A stretch of 64,000 bases of DNA from Pseudomonadota bacterium (GTDB taxonomy: Bacteria > Bdellovibrionota > UBA1018 > CAIMNF01), in contig JAIXWV010000030.1 in the NCBI GenBank assembly GCA_027491115.1, forward strand, positions 62,001 through 126,000, in the 5' to 3' direction. The notes below the pieces were generated by a model. It saw only the letters and a list, made by a program, of their open reading frames with translations, was not told the DNA's origin and did not search any database. The translations under genes and the position numbers were made by a program. Below are positions 1 to 7,937 of this stretch, piece by piece. Every line of letters begins with the position of its first letter. The stretch's first letter is position 1.

Positions 1-1
1 T

Positions 2-2032
2 CTCGTCGGTCCGATCGAGGATGCAAAAGGCGAAAGGAAGAAGCGCTTGCTCCGCGTTCTCGAGAAGCGTTTCGGCAAGCGTGTGATCCCCGAGCGCAAA
101 GCGGCCCCCCGGTCGCTTCCCGCTGAAAAGCCCGTGCAAGGCTTGAAAACCAAAGCCCGGCACTTCGACATCCAGACTCCCGAACTCGCCATTTCGTTCC
201 GGATTCCGGAACTCACCCACCCGGACGCTCCCCTGCTTGAAGTCCTTTCCGGAATTCTCGGAACCGGAGAGTCCTCGCGTCTTTACCGCCGCTTGTTTTA
301 TGATCGCTCCCTGGTGACCGACATCAGCGCGAGCGTTTACATTCCGAAAGATCCGGGGATGTTCCTGATTTCGGCGGAGCTGAAAGAGACCCGCGACCTC
401 GACACGGTCCTCGGTGAAGTGGTTTCCGAGATCCGCAAGATCATCGAAGACGGAGTGGACCAGGAAGAGATCAATCGTGTGATCGCCCTCATCGAGAGCG
501 AAAAACTCTACGCCACCCAGACCGTCGACGGCCTTGCCGGCAGGCTAGGACTCCTGAGATTCTCGCTCGGTGACCTGCGCTTCGACTCCGAGTATCTCGA
601 TCAGATCAAGAGTGTGAATGCTTCGACCCTCAAGCGTCTTGCAAGAGAGTACCTCACCCCTGAGAGAATGAGTCTCGTTCTGTTTCAACCGGAAGCGGAA
701 CCCTTGCTGGACCTGGCAAGTGTCGCAAAGACAGTTGCTCCCCTTCAATCCGCGCCAACTCCGGTGCGGGCCAAGGTTTCGAAGAAAAAGCCGGGCGAAC
801 CCGAAATCTTCACGACATCTTCGGGCTTGAAGGTGGCCTATCTGGAACGCCCTGGAACTCCGGTGTTTTCAATCTATGCAGCCGCTTTCGGCGGATCCCG
901 ATCTGAAATTGGCCTCGGTGAACAGTACTGGGGTGCGAGCCACCTGATCTCTCAGACTTGGGCGAAAGGAACTCCGGAACTCGACTCCCGCAAGTTGAGT
1001 GCCCTGATTGAAGGGTGTGCTGCCTCTCTCGACGGGTTCTCGGGCCGAAACACGATCGGACTCCAGTCGACCGGCCTGATCCGGGACTGGGATCGACTCT
1101 CTTCCCTTTTCTCAGATGTGTTTTTCAATCCGGCTTTTTCGGATGATGAACTCGCTCATGCCAAACGAGTCACCCAAGACATGATTCGCTCAATCCCCAA
1201 TCACTCCTCACAAGTGTGCTCGAAGCTTTTCATGGAGAATCTGTTTGGAGATCACCCCTATGCGCGCACTCCCCTCGGAACCGAGGAGCAAGTGGAGAGG
1301 ATCAGCTCGGCCGACCTGCACCACCTTCATCAGACCTTCATCCATCCGGGCAATCTCTCTCTTGCCGTAGTGGGCGGTGTCTCGCGGCACGCCGTTGAGG
1401 AGTGGCTCGGTCGCTTTGAGGAAAGGCTGTCCAAGCAGAAAAGTCGCTTTGTACAAGAACGTCTCCCCGCCATACCGACACTGCCCGCCCCACGCTGGGC
1501 CGCATCCCGCTTTGACCGCGAGCAGACGCACATCTTGATCGGCGGGACGGGTCTCTCCATGTTCGACCCCGAGCGCCACGCTCTTCGCATTCTTCAAAAC
1601 ATCCTTGGAGGACAGAGTGGACGCCTGTTCATCGAGCTCCGTGAAAAGCGCTCGATGGCTTACTCGGTCGCCCCCACCAGCATGGAGGGGATCGAAACCG
1701 GATATGTGGGGACTTACATCGCTTGCGCCCCGACCAAAAAAGACGAGGCCATCGCGGAAATCAGGAAGGTGATCGAGACCCTCGTGAAGAAAGGCCCCAC
1801 TCCAGCAGAACTCGATCGCGCCAAGAATTATTTCTTGGGCCAACAAGCCATGAGTCTGCAGAGCACCTGGTCCTTGGCCGCAGGGTACGGACTCGAACTC
1901 CTGTACCGGGGCAGCCTCACATCGGATGCCGAGGTGAAAAAGCGGATTCTTTCCGTCACCTCAGCCCAAGTTCGGGCGATCGCCAAGCGTCTCTTGCTGG
2001 ACGCTCCCCAATTGACCGTAGTGGTGAGCTAA
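2..2032 (+). CDS. M16 (insulinase/PqqL-like) zinc peptidase, 5' end cut by window
   Basis: The reading frame is open from base 2, so the gene starts left of the window; about 676 residues are visible. The visible part holds the C-terminal half of the first M16 repeat and a complete second M16 repeat beginning near nt 820. The zinc-binding HxxEH motif of the active repeat must lie upstream. In the second repeat the corresponding segment (about nt 915-975) reads GASHLISQTWAKGT, with no HxxEH, as expected for the inactive half of a two-domain M16 protein. The later LREKRSMAYSV segment (nt about 1630-1665) matches the Arg/Tyr region that completes the active site from the inactive domain. Probably periplasmic protein or peptide turnover. 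An internal TTG at 47 could be mistaken for a start but lies inside the domain. Confidence 0.9.
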   Translation, partial: LVGPIEDAKGERKKRLLRVLEKRFGKRVIPERKAAPRSLPAEKPVQGLKTKARHFDIQTPELAISFRIPELTHPDAPLLEVLSGILGTGESSRLYRRLFYDRSLVTDISASVYIPKDPGMFLISAELKETRDLDTVLGEVVSEIRKIIEDGVDQEEINRVIALIESEKLYATQTVDGLAGRLGLLRFSLGDLRFDSEYLDQIKSVNASTLKRLAREYLTPERMSLVLFQPEAEPLLDLASVAKTVAPLQSAPTPVRAKVSKKKPGEPEIFTTSSGLKVAYLERPGTPVFSIYAAAFGGSRSEIGLGEQYWGASHLISQTWAKGTPELDSRKLSALIEGCAASLDGFSGRNTIGLQSTGLIRDWDRLSSLFSDVFFNPAFSDDELAHAKRVTQDMIRSIPNHSSQVCSKLFMENLFGDHPYARTPLGTEEQVERISSADLHHLHQTFIHPGNLSLAVVGGVSRHAVEEWLGRFEERLSKQKSRFVQERLPAIPTLPAPRWAASRFDREQTHILIGGTGLSMFDPERHALRILQNILGGQSGRLFIELREKRSMAYSVAPTSMEGIETGYVGTYIACAPTKKDEAIAEIRKVIETLVKKGPTPAELDRAKNYFLGQQAMSLQSTWSLAAGYGLELLYRGSLTSDAEVKKRILSVTSAQVRAIAKRLLLDAPQLTVVVS

Positions 2033-2061
2033 ACGCCTTTAATTGTCAAAATTTTGGCAGG

Positions 2062-2091
2062 TTGAGCCCCGTCCTGAATCTTGGATATAAT
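2062..2091 (+). promoter_or_regulatory. sigma70-type promoter for the 2115 gene
   Basis: -35 TTGAGC (2062-2067), an 18-bp spacer and a perfect -10 TATAAT (2086-2091). Transcription would start near 2098, giving a leader of about 15 nt that begins around the AGAGGAGGGG ribosome-binding sequence (2096-2105). Seen in sequence; activity is inferred. Confidence 0.6.
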
Positions 2092-2114
2092 GAAGAGAGG
2101 AGGGGCCCGCCCAC

Positions 2115-2741
2115 ATGGCACTGAAACCCGACTCCGGCTCGACACTCACCTTGGACCTGACTCCCGAGTCGTTCTTTTTCGAGCTGGTGAGAACCGCTGC
2201 TGACCGGAGAAAAATCCGGATCCAACCCGAGACGGAATACTACGTAGTCCGTTTGTTGAACCGTTTCATGTTCAGTGAGTCCTTGTACTCAAAAAGTCAG
2301 GACGGATCTCTTGAAGACCAGCCTCTCGCGTTCCTTTACAAGGAGGCCCTCGAGGCGGAAGCCCAACCGGAACAAAAAACCCTGTTCCAGAATGTCGGCG
2401 ACATCTCGCTCTTCAAGGCCGGATTTTTCCAGGAAAGCCTGAGCCGGATGAATCTCGATCTCGGGTACTACATCGGACTCGGAGGCTCGGCTTACCGGAA
2501 TGCCGCCGACCGGAGCGACGAACGTCATTTCCGGGATTTATTCTCCGACCTCTCCCGCCAATTCGCCTGCATGGTGGACCTGCTTTCTGACGTGAGCGAA
2601 TCGACAACCTTTGCCAGGACCGAGCAAGACTTGATCCGTCTCTATGACATGTGGTCGCGGACCGGGAGCGAACGTGCCGCAAGGACCCTCAGCAAAACCG
2701 GCATCCGTCTCGACAAAGATCGCGTCCGCAAGGACTCCTGA
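2115..2741 (+). CDS. conserved hypothetical protein, about 208 aa
   Basis: A soluble, mostly helical, acidic protein without signal peptide, membrane segment or cysteine motif. The start has an AGAGGAGGGG Shine-Dalgarno sequence about 10 nt upstream and its own TATAAT promoter. The N-terminal part (residues about 13-60: TPESFFFELV, then ETEYYVVRLLNRFM) resembles uncharacterised proteins I associate with deltaproteobacteria and Bdellovibrio, but I cannot assign a family. It ends 8 bp before the convergent cyclophilin gene. Function unknown. Confidence 0.75.
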   Translation: MALKPDSGSTLTLDLTPESFFFELVRTAADRRKIRIQPETEYYVVRLLNRFMFSESLYSKSQDGSLEDQPLAFLYKEALEAEAQPEQKTLFQNVGDISLFKAGFFQESLSRMNLDLGYYIGLGGSAYRNAADRSDERHFRDLFSDLSRQFACMVDLLSDVSESTTFARTEQDLIRLYDMWSRTGSERAARTLSKTGIRLDKDRVRKDS

Positions 2742-2749
2742 CAAACGCT

Positions 2750-3391
2750 TCAGTCCACCTCGAGAGCCACTGCCGTCATCCGGTCTCCTGCCTGGATCTG
2801 GGTCAACACCTCGACTCCTTCGACCACCTGACCGAAGACCGTGTATCGACCGTCGAGCTGGGGGTGGTTACCGAGACTGATATAGAACTGCGAGTCGGCG
2901 GAATCAGGGTCATCCCCTCTGGCCATGGCCACCGCACCTTGCACGTGCTTCCGGGAGTTGAACTCAGCGGCCAATCGCTGACCCGAACCACCCGATCCCG
3001 TACCGGTGGGATCCCCCCCCTGGATGACGAATCCGGGCTCGACCCGATGGAACAGGAGACCGTTGTAGAATCCCTCCGAAACCAGAGTGGCGATCCGCTT
3101 CGCAGTCTTGGGGGCATCGAGCGGATAAAAACGGAAACGGATTTTTCCGCGGGTCGTCTGGATGGTCGCCCTGAGGCGGGACAAGCCCTGATCATCGGTT
3201 TCAGCAAGAGCCCGCTCCCACTCGAGCCTGAGCCCAGCGGTTGCCAAAGGATGGGCCGCTTCCTCGGAGGGGTCGGCTCGCTGGCCGGCGAAAAAGTGCA
3301 AATAAACCCCGATGCCAGCCGCTTGGATCAGCGTGGCGAGGATGACATTTCGGATTCTCCGGGAACCGATCGTGGACGCCATGGTTGACAT
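2750..3391 (-). CDS. membrane-anchored cyclophilin-type peptidyl-prolyl isomerase
   Basis: Catalyses cis-trans isomerisation of Xaa-Pro bonds, probably on exported proteins. Residues about 14-35 form an N-terminal membrane anchor or uncleaved signal, and the cyclophilin domain covers about 76-210. The catalytic Arg is in FHRVEPGFVIQGGD (R116), with QFYISL (168-173) and LDGRYTVFG (179-187) also diagnostic; the tryptophan typical of cyclosporin-sensitive forms is absent, as in many bacterial enzymes. Two starts are possible: ATG at 3391 or ATG at 3382. The purine-rich GGAAGGGGGA lies directly before 3391 and 9 nt before 3382, so 3382 fits better. The 3382 ATG overlaps the tatC ATG on the other strand. 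Confidence 0.93.
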   Translation of the reverse strand: MSTMASTIGSRRIRNVILATLIQAAGIGVYLHFFAGQRADPSEEAAHPLATAGLRLEWERALAETDDQGLSRLRATIQTTRGKIRFRFYPLDAPKTAKRIATLVSEGFYNGLLFHRVEPGFVIQGGDPTGTGSGGSGQRLAAEFNSRKHVQGAVAMARGDDPDSADSQFYISLGNHPQLDGRYTVFGQVVEGVEVLTQIQAGDRMTAVALEVD

Positions 3392-4223
3392 TCCCCCTTC
3401 CGATCCACAAGATGGGCTGAACGTGGATCAACAGCATTCAAGCGCGTTCATGGGTTTTTGGCAACACCTCGAAGAGCTCAAGTCGAGGCTCTTGCGGTGC
3501 CTCTATGTGTTTTTTGCGGGCTTTCTGTTCTGCTACTTTTTCACAAACGCCCGGGTTCTCCACTTTCTGCAAAAACCGCTCTTCGCCGCCCTGCCTCCGG
3601 AGCAGCAGAAGCTCTACTTCACCAGCCTGTTCGAAAACTTCATGACCCACCTGAAGATCGCGGGTTACAGCTCCCTCTTCTTTTTCTGCCCCTTCTACTT
3701 TTACCAACTCTGGTCTTTCATCGCTCCGGGCCTACACTCAAAAGAAAAGCGGTTGGTGGTGCCCTTCATTCTGGCCGCGAGCTTCTTCTTTGTGGCCGGG
3801 GCCGGATTCGCCTATTTCGTGTTATTCCCGGTTGGCTTCAAGTATTTCATGGCTTTTGGCCTGCCTGGAGACACCCCGCTCCTCACCATCGACGCCTATT
3901 ACGGCACTTGTCTCAAGTTGATGCTCATGTTCGGAGCGGCCTTCGAACTCCCCGTCCTCCTGATCCTGCTGGGCTGGCTCGGTCTCATCGATGCCGCCAC
4001 CCTGCGGGCCCAGCGCAAGAACGCATTCATCGGAATCACGATTGTGGCCGCCTTTATCGCGCCACCGGACGCCGTGTCGATGCTCCTCCTCATGGCCCCC
4101 CTCATGCTGATGTACGAAGGCGCAGCGATGGTCATCTCCTTGATTGAAAAGAGAAATCGGCCGAAAACCCCCTCCCCGCCGGTCGAGCAGCCCTACGATC
4201 CCTTCAGTGGCGAATCCCGCTGA
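3381..4223 (+). CDS. tatC: twin-arginine translocase subunit TatC
   Basis: Integral inner-membrane receptor of the Tat pathway, which exports folded proteins carrying twin-arginine signal peptides. The hallmark FWQHLEELKSRL near the N terminus and six hydrophobic segments match TatC; about 280 aa is normal length. The C-terminal tail is Pro- and charge-rich. Start is uncertain: ATG 3381 (used here) overlaps the divergent cyclophilin ATG, while ATG 3450 sits right at the conserved FWQHLEEL motif; neither has a strong ribosome-binding site. tatA/tatB are not in the window. The reading frame extends further upstream (to 3312), but that part would be antisense to the cyclophilin gene and is not TatC-like. 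Confidence 0.95.
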   Translation: MVDIPPSDPQDGLNVDQQHSSAFMGFWQHLEELKSRLLRCLYVFFAGFLFCYFFTNARVLHFLQKPLFAALPPEQQKLYFTSLFENFMTHLKIAGYSSLFFFCPFYFYQLWSFIAPGLHSKEKRLVVPFILAASFFFVAGAGFAYFVLFPVGFKYFMAFGLPGDTPLLTIDAYYGTCLKLMLMFGAAFELPVLLILLGWLGLIDAATLRAQRKNAFIGITIVAAFIAPPDAVSMLLLMAPLMLMYEGAAMVISLIEKRNRPKTPSPPVEQPYDPFSGESR

Positions 4224-4234
4224 GTTCGCTCCTC

Positions 4235-4263
4235 TTGCGGCGCCCCCTCCCCTGTGATACACC
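4235..4263 (+). promoter_or_regulatory. candidate promoter of the rpsF operon
   Basis: -35-like TTGCGG (4235-4240), 17-bp spacer, extended -10 with TG at 4255-4256 and TACACC (4258-4263). It would give a 5' leader of about 60 nt before rpsF that contains a GC-rich stretch (about 4290-4310). Moderate match only. Confidence 0.35.
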
Positions 4264-4332
4264 CGTCAGCTCAACCTCAACTCTTTGCTCGCGGGCTGAA
4301 CCCCGGGGGCTTGAAACCATAAGGAGAATCGA

Positions 4333-4716
4333 ATGAAATTACCTGGTTACGAAACCACATTCATCACTCGCGTCGATCTGAGCGATGAAGGCCTGAAAAC
4401 CCTCAAAGAAAGACTCTTCGGCATCGTAAAAGCTTACGGTGGCGAACTCGTTTACGAAGAAGACTGGGGCAAGCGTAAGTTCGCTTACGAGATCGAGAAA
4501 GAAACCCGCGGGCACTACACCCACTTCGTGTACACCGGCAAAGGTGACATCGTTCACGAAATCGAGCGGAACCTCCGCCTGCACGAGTCCACCCTGCGTT
4601 TCATGACCGTCAATCTCGCAAAAGAATTCGAGAAAGACGTGTTCACCAAGGAACTCGGTAACGGAACCCCCCTGAAGCGCGAAGAGCGCGCACCCCAAGC
4701 TGAAGTCAGCGCCTGA
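4333..4716 (+). CDS. rpsF: 30S ribosomal protein S6
   Basis: Ribosomal small-subunit protein that binds 16S rRNA together with S18. The sequence begins MKLPGYETTFIT and contains the S6 segments YGGELVYEEDWGKRKFAYEIEK and HYTHFVYTG-like strands; residues after about 105 form a charged tail. An AAGGAG ribosome-binding site lies 6 nt upstream of the ATG. It heads a classical S6-S18-L9 cluster. No ssb gene lies between rpsF and rpsR, unlike many bacteria. Confidence 0.98.
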   Translation: MKLPGYETTFITRVDLSDEGLKTLKERLFGIVKAYGGELVYEEDWGKRKFAYEIEKETRGHYTHFVYTGKGDIVHEIERNLRLHESTLRFMTVNLAKEFEKDVFTKELGNGTPLKREERAPQAEVSA

Positions 4717-4733
4717 TCCGGAGGAAATGAATC

Positions 4734-5072
4734 ATGGCAAAAGAAATGTCTGAAAAGAAAGAATCCCGCTACAACGACGATATGGATGACGGAATGGACG
4801 AAGGCGGCGGTGGCCGTCGCGGCCGTCGCTTCTCAAGCAGCAACCGCAAAAAAGCTTGCCGCTTCACCGCAGGAGAAGAAGATGCTGCGAACATCAGCTA
4901 CAAGAACCCCAAGTTCTTGTCCTCCTTCATGACCGAGCACGGAAAAATCGTGCCCCGTCGCGTGACCGGAAACTGCGCCCAGATCCAGCGCAAACTGACC
5001 ACCGAGATCAAGCGCGCCCGCAACTTGGCGCTGCTCGGCTTCACCTCGATCGGCCCTAACTCGAATTACTGA
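4734..5072 (+). CDS. rpsR: 30S ribosomal protein S18
   Basis: Small-subunit protein that forms a heterodimer with S6 on 16S rRNA. Core S18 motifs are [19 protein letters not shown] (residues about 42-60), [17 protein letters not shown] and [11 protein letters not shown]. The first 27 residues are an acidic, Gly-rich extension longer than in E. coli. The zinc-type CxxC pattern is absent (single Cys at each position), so this is a zinc-independent form. GGAGG lies upstream of the ATG; rpsF stop to rpsR start is 17 nt, and the next gene follows after 5 nt. Confidence 0.98.
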   Translation: MAKEMSEKKESRYNDDMDDGMDEGGGGRRGRRFSSSNRKKACRFTAGEEDAANISYKNPKFLSSFMTEHGKIVPRRVTGNCAQIQRKLTTEIKRARNLALLGFTSIGPNSNY

Positions 5073-5077
5073 GAGGG

Positions 5078-5983
5078 ATGAAGTCCAAACTTCAAAATCG
5101 CGGGGCGATTCCAGGGCAACTTGCCCGGATCGCCCCGTTTTTTTTACCATTCATTTTTTTCCAGAGCGCGATCTTTGTGATGCTCTCCCCCCTGCCGTTG
5201 TTTGTACTCACTCTTCGTGGGGCACTACCCTGGGCCCTCGGCGCCCTGGGCTCCAATTTAATCCTGACCCGGATCACCGGAGCCAATCCCAATGAACTCC
5301 TGGCACTCGGAGTCTTCTGGTTCGGAGTCGGCAATCTGTTTCCCTACCTGATCCGCAAGTCAGGCAAAGTCCAATCAAGCCTCGTTTATGCCTTCATTTA
5401 CATGATCCTGATGTTCGTGGGCGCCCTCCAACTCCGAGCCCATGATATCGGCCTCGGTGTGGTCGATTACTTACGTTCCGAGATTTCGATCGGAATGGAC
5501 CATCTGATCAACCTTCCCAACAGTCCGGTCAAGAAATTGGTCGATGAACAGGGCCGCGACGCCTTGTTTCGGCAGCTCATGACCGAGCTCCCCTCAGGCC
5601 TTCTGATCGCCCTCTTGCTTTCTCTCTGGGTGAACCTTCTGTTCGCCTCCCAAATCGTGCCTTCTTTTCTTTCCAAGACCTTTTGGAACAAGTTCAAGAA
5701 TCCGGATTGGCTGGTTTGGCCGACACTCGCCAGCGCGGCCCTTTACGCCTTTGGCGAGCATGCGCCGTATTATTTTGGACTGAACCTGTTTAAACTACTG
5801 ATGGTCTTCTATGCATTCCAGGGACTCAGTGTCATCGGCTTTTTGATGACCCGGAACGGAATCACCGGCCTGGGCAGGATCCTGATTTTTTCAGTCGCCC
5901 TCTTCCTCGCCCTCCCCCTGGTTCTGGCCCTGGGCTTTTTCGACCTTTGGTTTGACTTTCGCAAGAAATTCGGGCAAATCTAA
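5078..5983 (+). CDS. DUF2232/YybS-like polytopic membrane protein
   Basis: A 301-residue hydrophobic protein with about 7-8 membrane segments; function unknown. Position between rpsR and rplI is typical of the YybS/DUF2232 family in Firmicutes and deltaproteobacteria, and the N-terminal pattern (hydrophobic helix, then LSPLPLFVLTLRGALPWALG at residues 36-55) fits it. The ATG at 5078 has only GAGAGGG directly upstream and probably depends on coupling to rpsR, 5 nt away. Oddly, residues 8-23 are encoded by a strong terminator hairpin and T-run. Later starts (GTG 5177, ATG 5180) would remove the terminator but also the first membrane helix that the family normally has, so I prefer 5078. Confidence 0.8.
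   Translation: MKSKLQNRGAIPGQLARIAPFFLPFIFFQSAIFVMLSPLPLFVLTLRGALPWALGALGSNLILTRITGANPNELLALGVFWFGVGNLFPYLIRKSGKVQSSLVYAFIYMILMFVGALQLRAHDIGLGVVDYLRSEISIGMDHLINLPNSPVKKLVDEQGRDALFRQLMTELPSGLLIALLLSLWVNLLFASQIVPSFLSKTFWNKFKNPDWLVWPTLASAALYAFGEHAPYYFGLNLFKLLMVFYAFQGLSVIGFLMTRNGITGLGRILIFSVALFLALPLVLALGFFDLWFDFRKKFGQI
5101..5145 (+). terminator. strong intrinsic terminator within the 5' end of the DUF2232 gene
   Basis: CGGGGCGAT (5101-5109) pairs perfectly with ATCGCCCCG (5129-5137). Inner pairs CC/GG and GGGC/GCCC extend the stem, and eight T residues follow (5138-5145). It lies 28 bp after the rpsR stop and would end transcription of rpsF-rpsR, but it also sits inside the downstream reading frame. 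It may act as an attenuator that lets only part of the transcripts reach the membrane-protein gene, rplI and dnaB. Confidence 0.85.
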
Positions 5984-6013
5984 GGGTTCCATTTCATTTA
6001 TCCAGGAGATCCC

Positions 6014-6463
6014 ATGTTAGTGATTTTAAAAGAAAATGTAGAGAATCTCGGCCGCATCGGTGATGTGGTGAAAGTTGCCGATGGCTACGCCCGCAACTTC
6101 CTCATCCCGAACAAGAAGGTCGTCGCCGCCAGCCAGAACAACCTGAGCGCGATCGAGCACCAGAAGAAAATGCTCGAGAAGAAGCGTGCAGCTGAAAAGC
6201 TTTCCGCTGAAGAACTGGCGAAGAAAATCTCCGCCTTCACTTGCAACATTTCCCGCAAAGTGGGCGAAAAAGACAAGTTGTTCGGATCAGTGACTGCGAA
6301 CGACATCGCTGACACCCTCCAGGCCGGTGGCATCACCATCGAAAAGCGCCTGATCCACATCAAGGACCCGATCAAGGCTCTTGGCGTTCACACTGTTGAA
6401 ATCAAGCTCCTCCCTGAAGTCGTGACCAACCTCAAGGTTTGGGTCGTCAAAGAAGAGGCTTGA
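6014..6463 (+). CDS. rplI: 50S ribosomal protein L9
   Basis: Large-subunit protein that binds 23S rRNA at the base of the L1 stalk. It starts MLVILKENVENLGRIGDVVKVADGYARNFLIP, the invariant L9 N-terminal domain, followed by the long connecting helix (residues about 42-75) and the C-terminal domain with GSVTANDIAD. The 149 aa length is typical. AGGAG lies 6 nt before the ATG. dnaB follows after 4 nt. Confidence 0.98.
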   Translation: MLVILKENVENLGRIGDVVKVADGYARNFLIPNKKVVAASQNNLSAIEHQKKMLEKKRAAEKLSAEELAKKISAFTCNISRKVGEKDKLFGSVTANDIADTLQAGGITIEKRLIHIKDPIKALGVHTVEIKLLPEVVTNLKVWVVKEEA

Positions 6464-6467
6464 TCGT

Positions 6468-7874
6468 TTGAAAAAACTTCCGCAGGATCTCGAGGCCGAA
6501 CGTTCGGTCCTGGGCGCCGTGCTGGTCAACAACAGCACGCTCGACCAGGTCCGTGAGATCGGTCTCGAATCCCGCGATTTTTTTCTCGACGCCCACCAGA
6601 AGATTTATGAAACCGGCTGCCACCTGCTTGACCAGGGAAAGCCGGTGGATCTCGTCACTCTCACTTCCGTCCTCCGCGACCGCGGCTGGTACGAGAATAT
6701 CGGCGGAATGCAAACGCTGACCCATCTGTTCGACCAAGCTTCCTTCCACATTGCCAACGTCGTTCACTATGGCAAGATCGTACGCGAAAAGGCTCTTCAG
6801 CGTCGTTTGATCGAAACCTGCTCTTCCATCATGGAAGAAGGCTTCACCGGAGTCGAAAACACCGAAACTTTCATTGACGCCGCGGAAACCAAGATTTTCG
6901 AAGTTTCACAGAACCGCGCACAGCGTTCCTTTTCCACCCTTTCAGAAGTCATCTCGGGCAACATGACCCGGGTCCAGGAACTCTTCCTGCAAGGTGGAGA
7001 GGATGTCGTCGGTCTCCCCACCGGCTTCCACGAGTTCGACAAGATCACGACCGGTCTGCACCCCGGTCAAGTGACCATTCTCGCGGCACGTCCGGGGATG
7101 GGGAAAACCTCCTGGTTCATCTCGGCACTCCTTCACTCCGCGGTGGTCAAAAAGTCCGTTGCGGCCCTGTTCTCCCTCGAAATGTCGAAGGAAGAGCTCG
7201 GTTTCCGGTTTTTCTCGGCCATCAGCAGGATCGATTCGAAGCGTCTCAAGACCGGAGCTTTGTCCAAAGAGGAGTTCCGCCGCCTGATGAACGCCGCCGA
7301 ACAGCTCGGCCAGGCACGTATCCACATCGACGACACCCCTGCACTCACCGTGATGGATCTTCGCTCCCGATGCCGGAGACTCAAGGCAAAAGAAAAGGAT
7401 CTCAACCTGATCGTGATCGACTACCTTCAGCTCATGCGGGGTCCGAAGTCGAGCCAGGCCGGAGGGAACCGCGAACAGGAGATCTCTGCGATCTCCCGGG
7501 GTTTGAAGGAACTCTCCAAGGAAGTCGGCGTTCCGATCATCGCCCTTTCCCAGTTGAGCCGCCAGGTGGAATCCCGGACCGACAAGCGGCCCATGCTCTC
7601 CGATCTCCGGGAGTCGGGCGCCATCGAGCAGGACGCCGACTTGGTTTGTTTCATCTATCGCGACGACTACTACAACAAAGATTCGGATGAAAAGGGCGTC
7701 GCCGAGATCATCATCGCCAAAAACCGTCACGGCGAGCCGGGAACCGTCAAGCTCGCGTGGCTCGGCCAGTACACTCTTTTTGCGAACCTCACCGAGGATT
7801 CCTCCTCGTCTTCGGGCCCGTCAGGTGCTGTCGTGCGTCGCCCGAGCTCTCCACCGGACGAGTTCAGCCTCTAA
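6468..7874 (+). CDS. dnaB: replicative DNA helicase DnaB
   Basis: Hexameric 5'-3' helicase that unwinds DNA at the replication fork. The N-terminal primase-interacting domain covers about residues 1-105 (LEAERSVLGAVL), and a RecA-like ATPase domain about 180-450. Walker A is ARPGMGKTS (207-215), Walker B is LIVIDYLQLM (about 314-323), and the H4 region is DLRESGAIEQDADLV. The 468 aa length equals E. coli DnaB; no intein. The start is TTG at 6468, 4 nt after rplI, with AAGAGG upstream; no ATG gives a full N-terminal domain. rplI-dnaB is a common pairing. Confidence 0.97.
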   Translation: MKKLPQDLEAERSVLGAVLVNNSTLDQVREIGLESRDFFLDAHQKIYETGCHLLDQGKPVDLVTLTSVLRDRGWYENIGGMQTLTHLFDQASFHIANVVHYGKIVREKALQRRLIETCSSIMEEGFTGVENTETFIDAAETKIFEVSQNRAQRSFSTLSEVISGNMTRVQELFLQGGEDVVGLPTGFHEFDKITTGLHPGQVTILAARPGMGKTSWFISALLHSAVVKKSVAALFSLEMSKEELGFRFFSAISRIDSKRLKTGALSKEEFRRLMNAAEQLGQARIHIDDTPALTVMDLRSRCRRLKAKEKDLNLIVIDYLQLMRGPKSSQAGGNREQEISAISRGLKELSKEVGVPIIALSQLSRQVESRTDKRPMLSDLRESGAIEQDADLVCFIYRDDYYNKDSDEKGVAEIIIAKNRHGEPGTVKLAWLGQYTLFANLTEDSSSSSGPSGAVVRRPSSPPDEFSL

Positions 7875-7937
7875 GGCGGTTTTGCGACGCGTCCTCTGAC
7901 ACTTGCACCCTCCTTCGAACGGGAGGACAATCTAGGC

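Noticed and set aside
2651-3388. 245-codon plus-strand frame over the cyclophilin gene
   Set aside because: It is antisense to a clearly conserved cyclophilin and has no domain, start signal or plausible composition.
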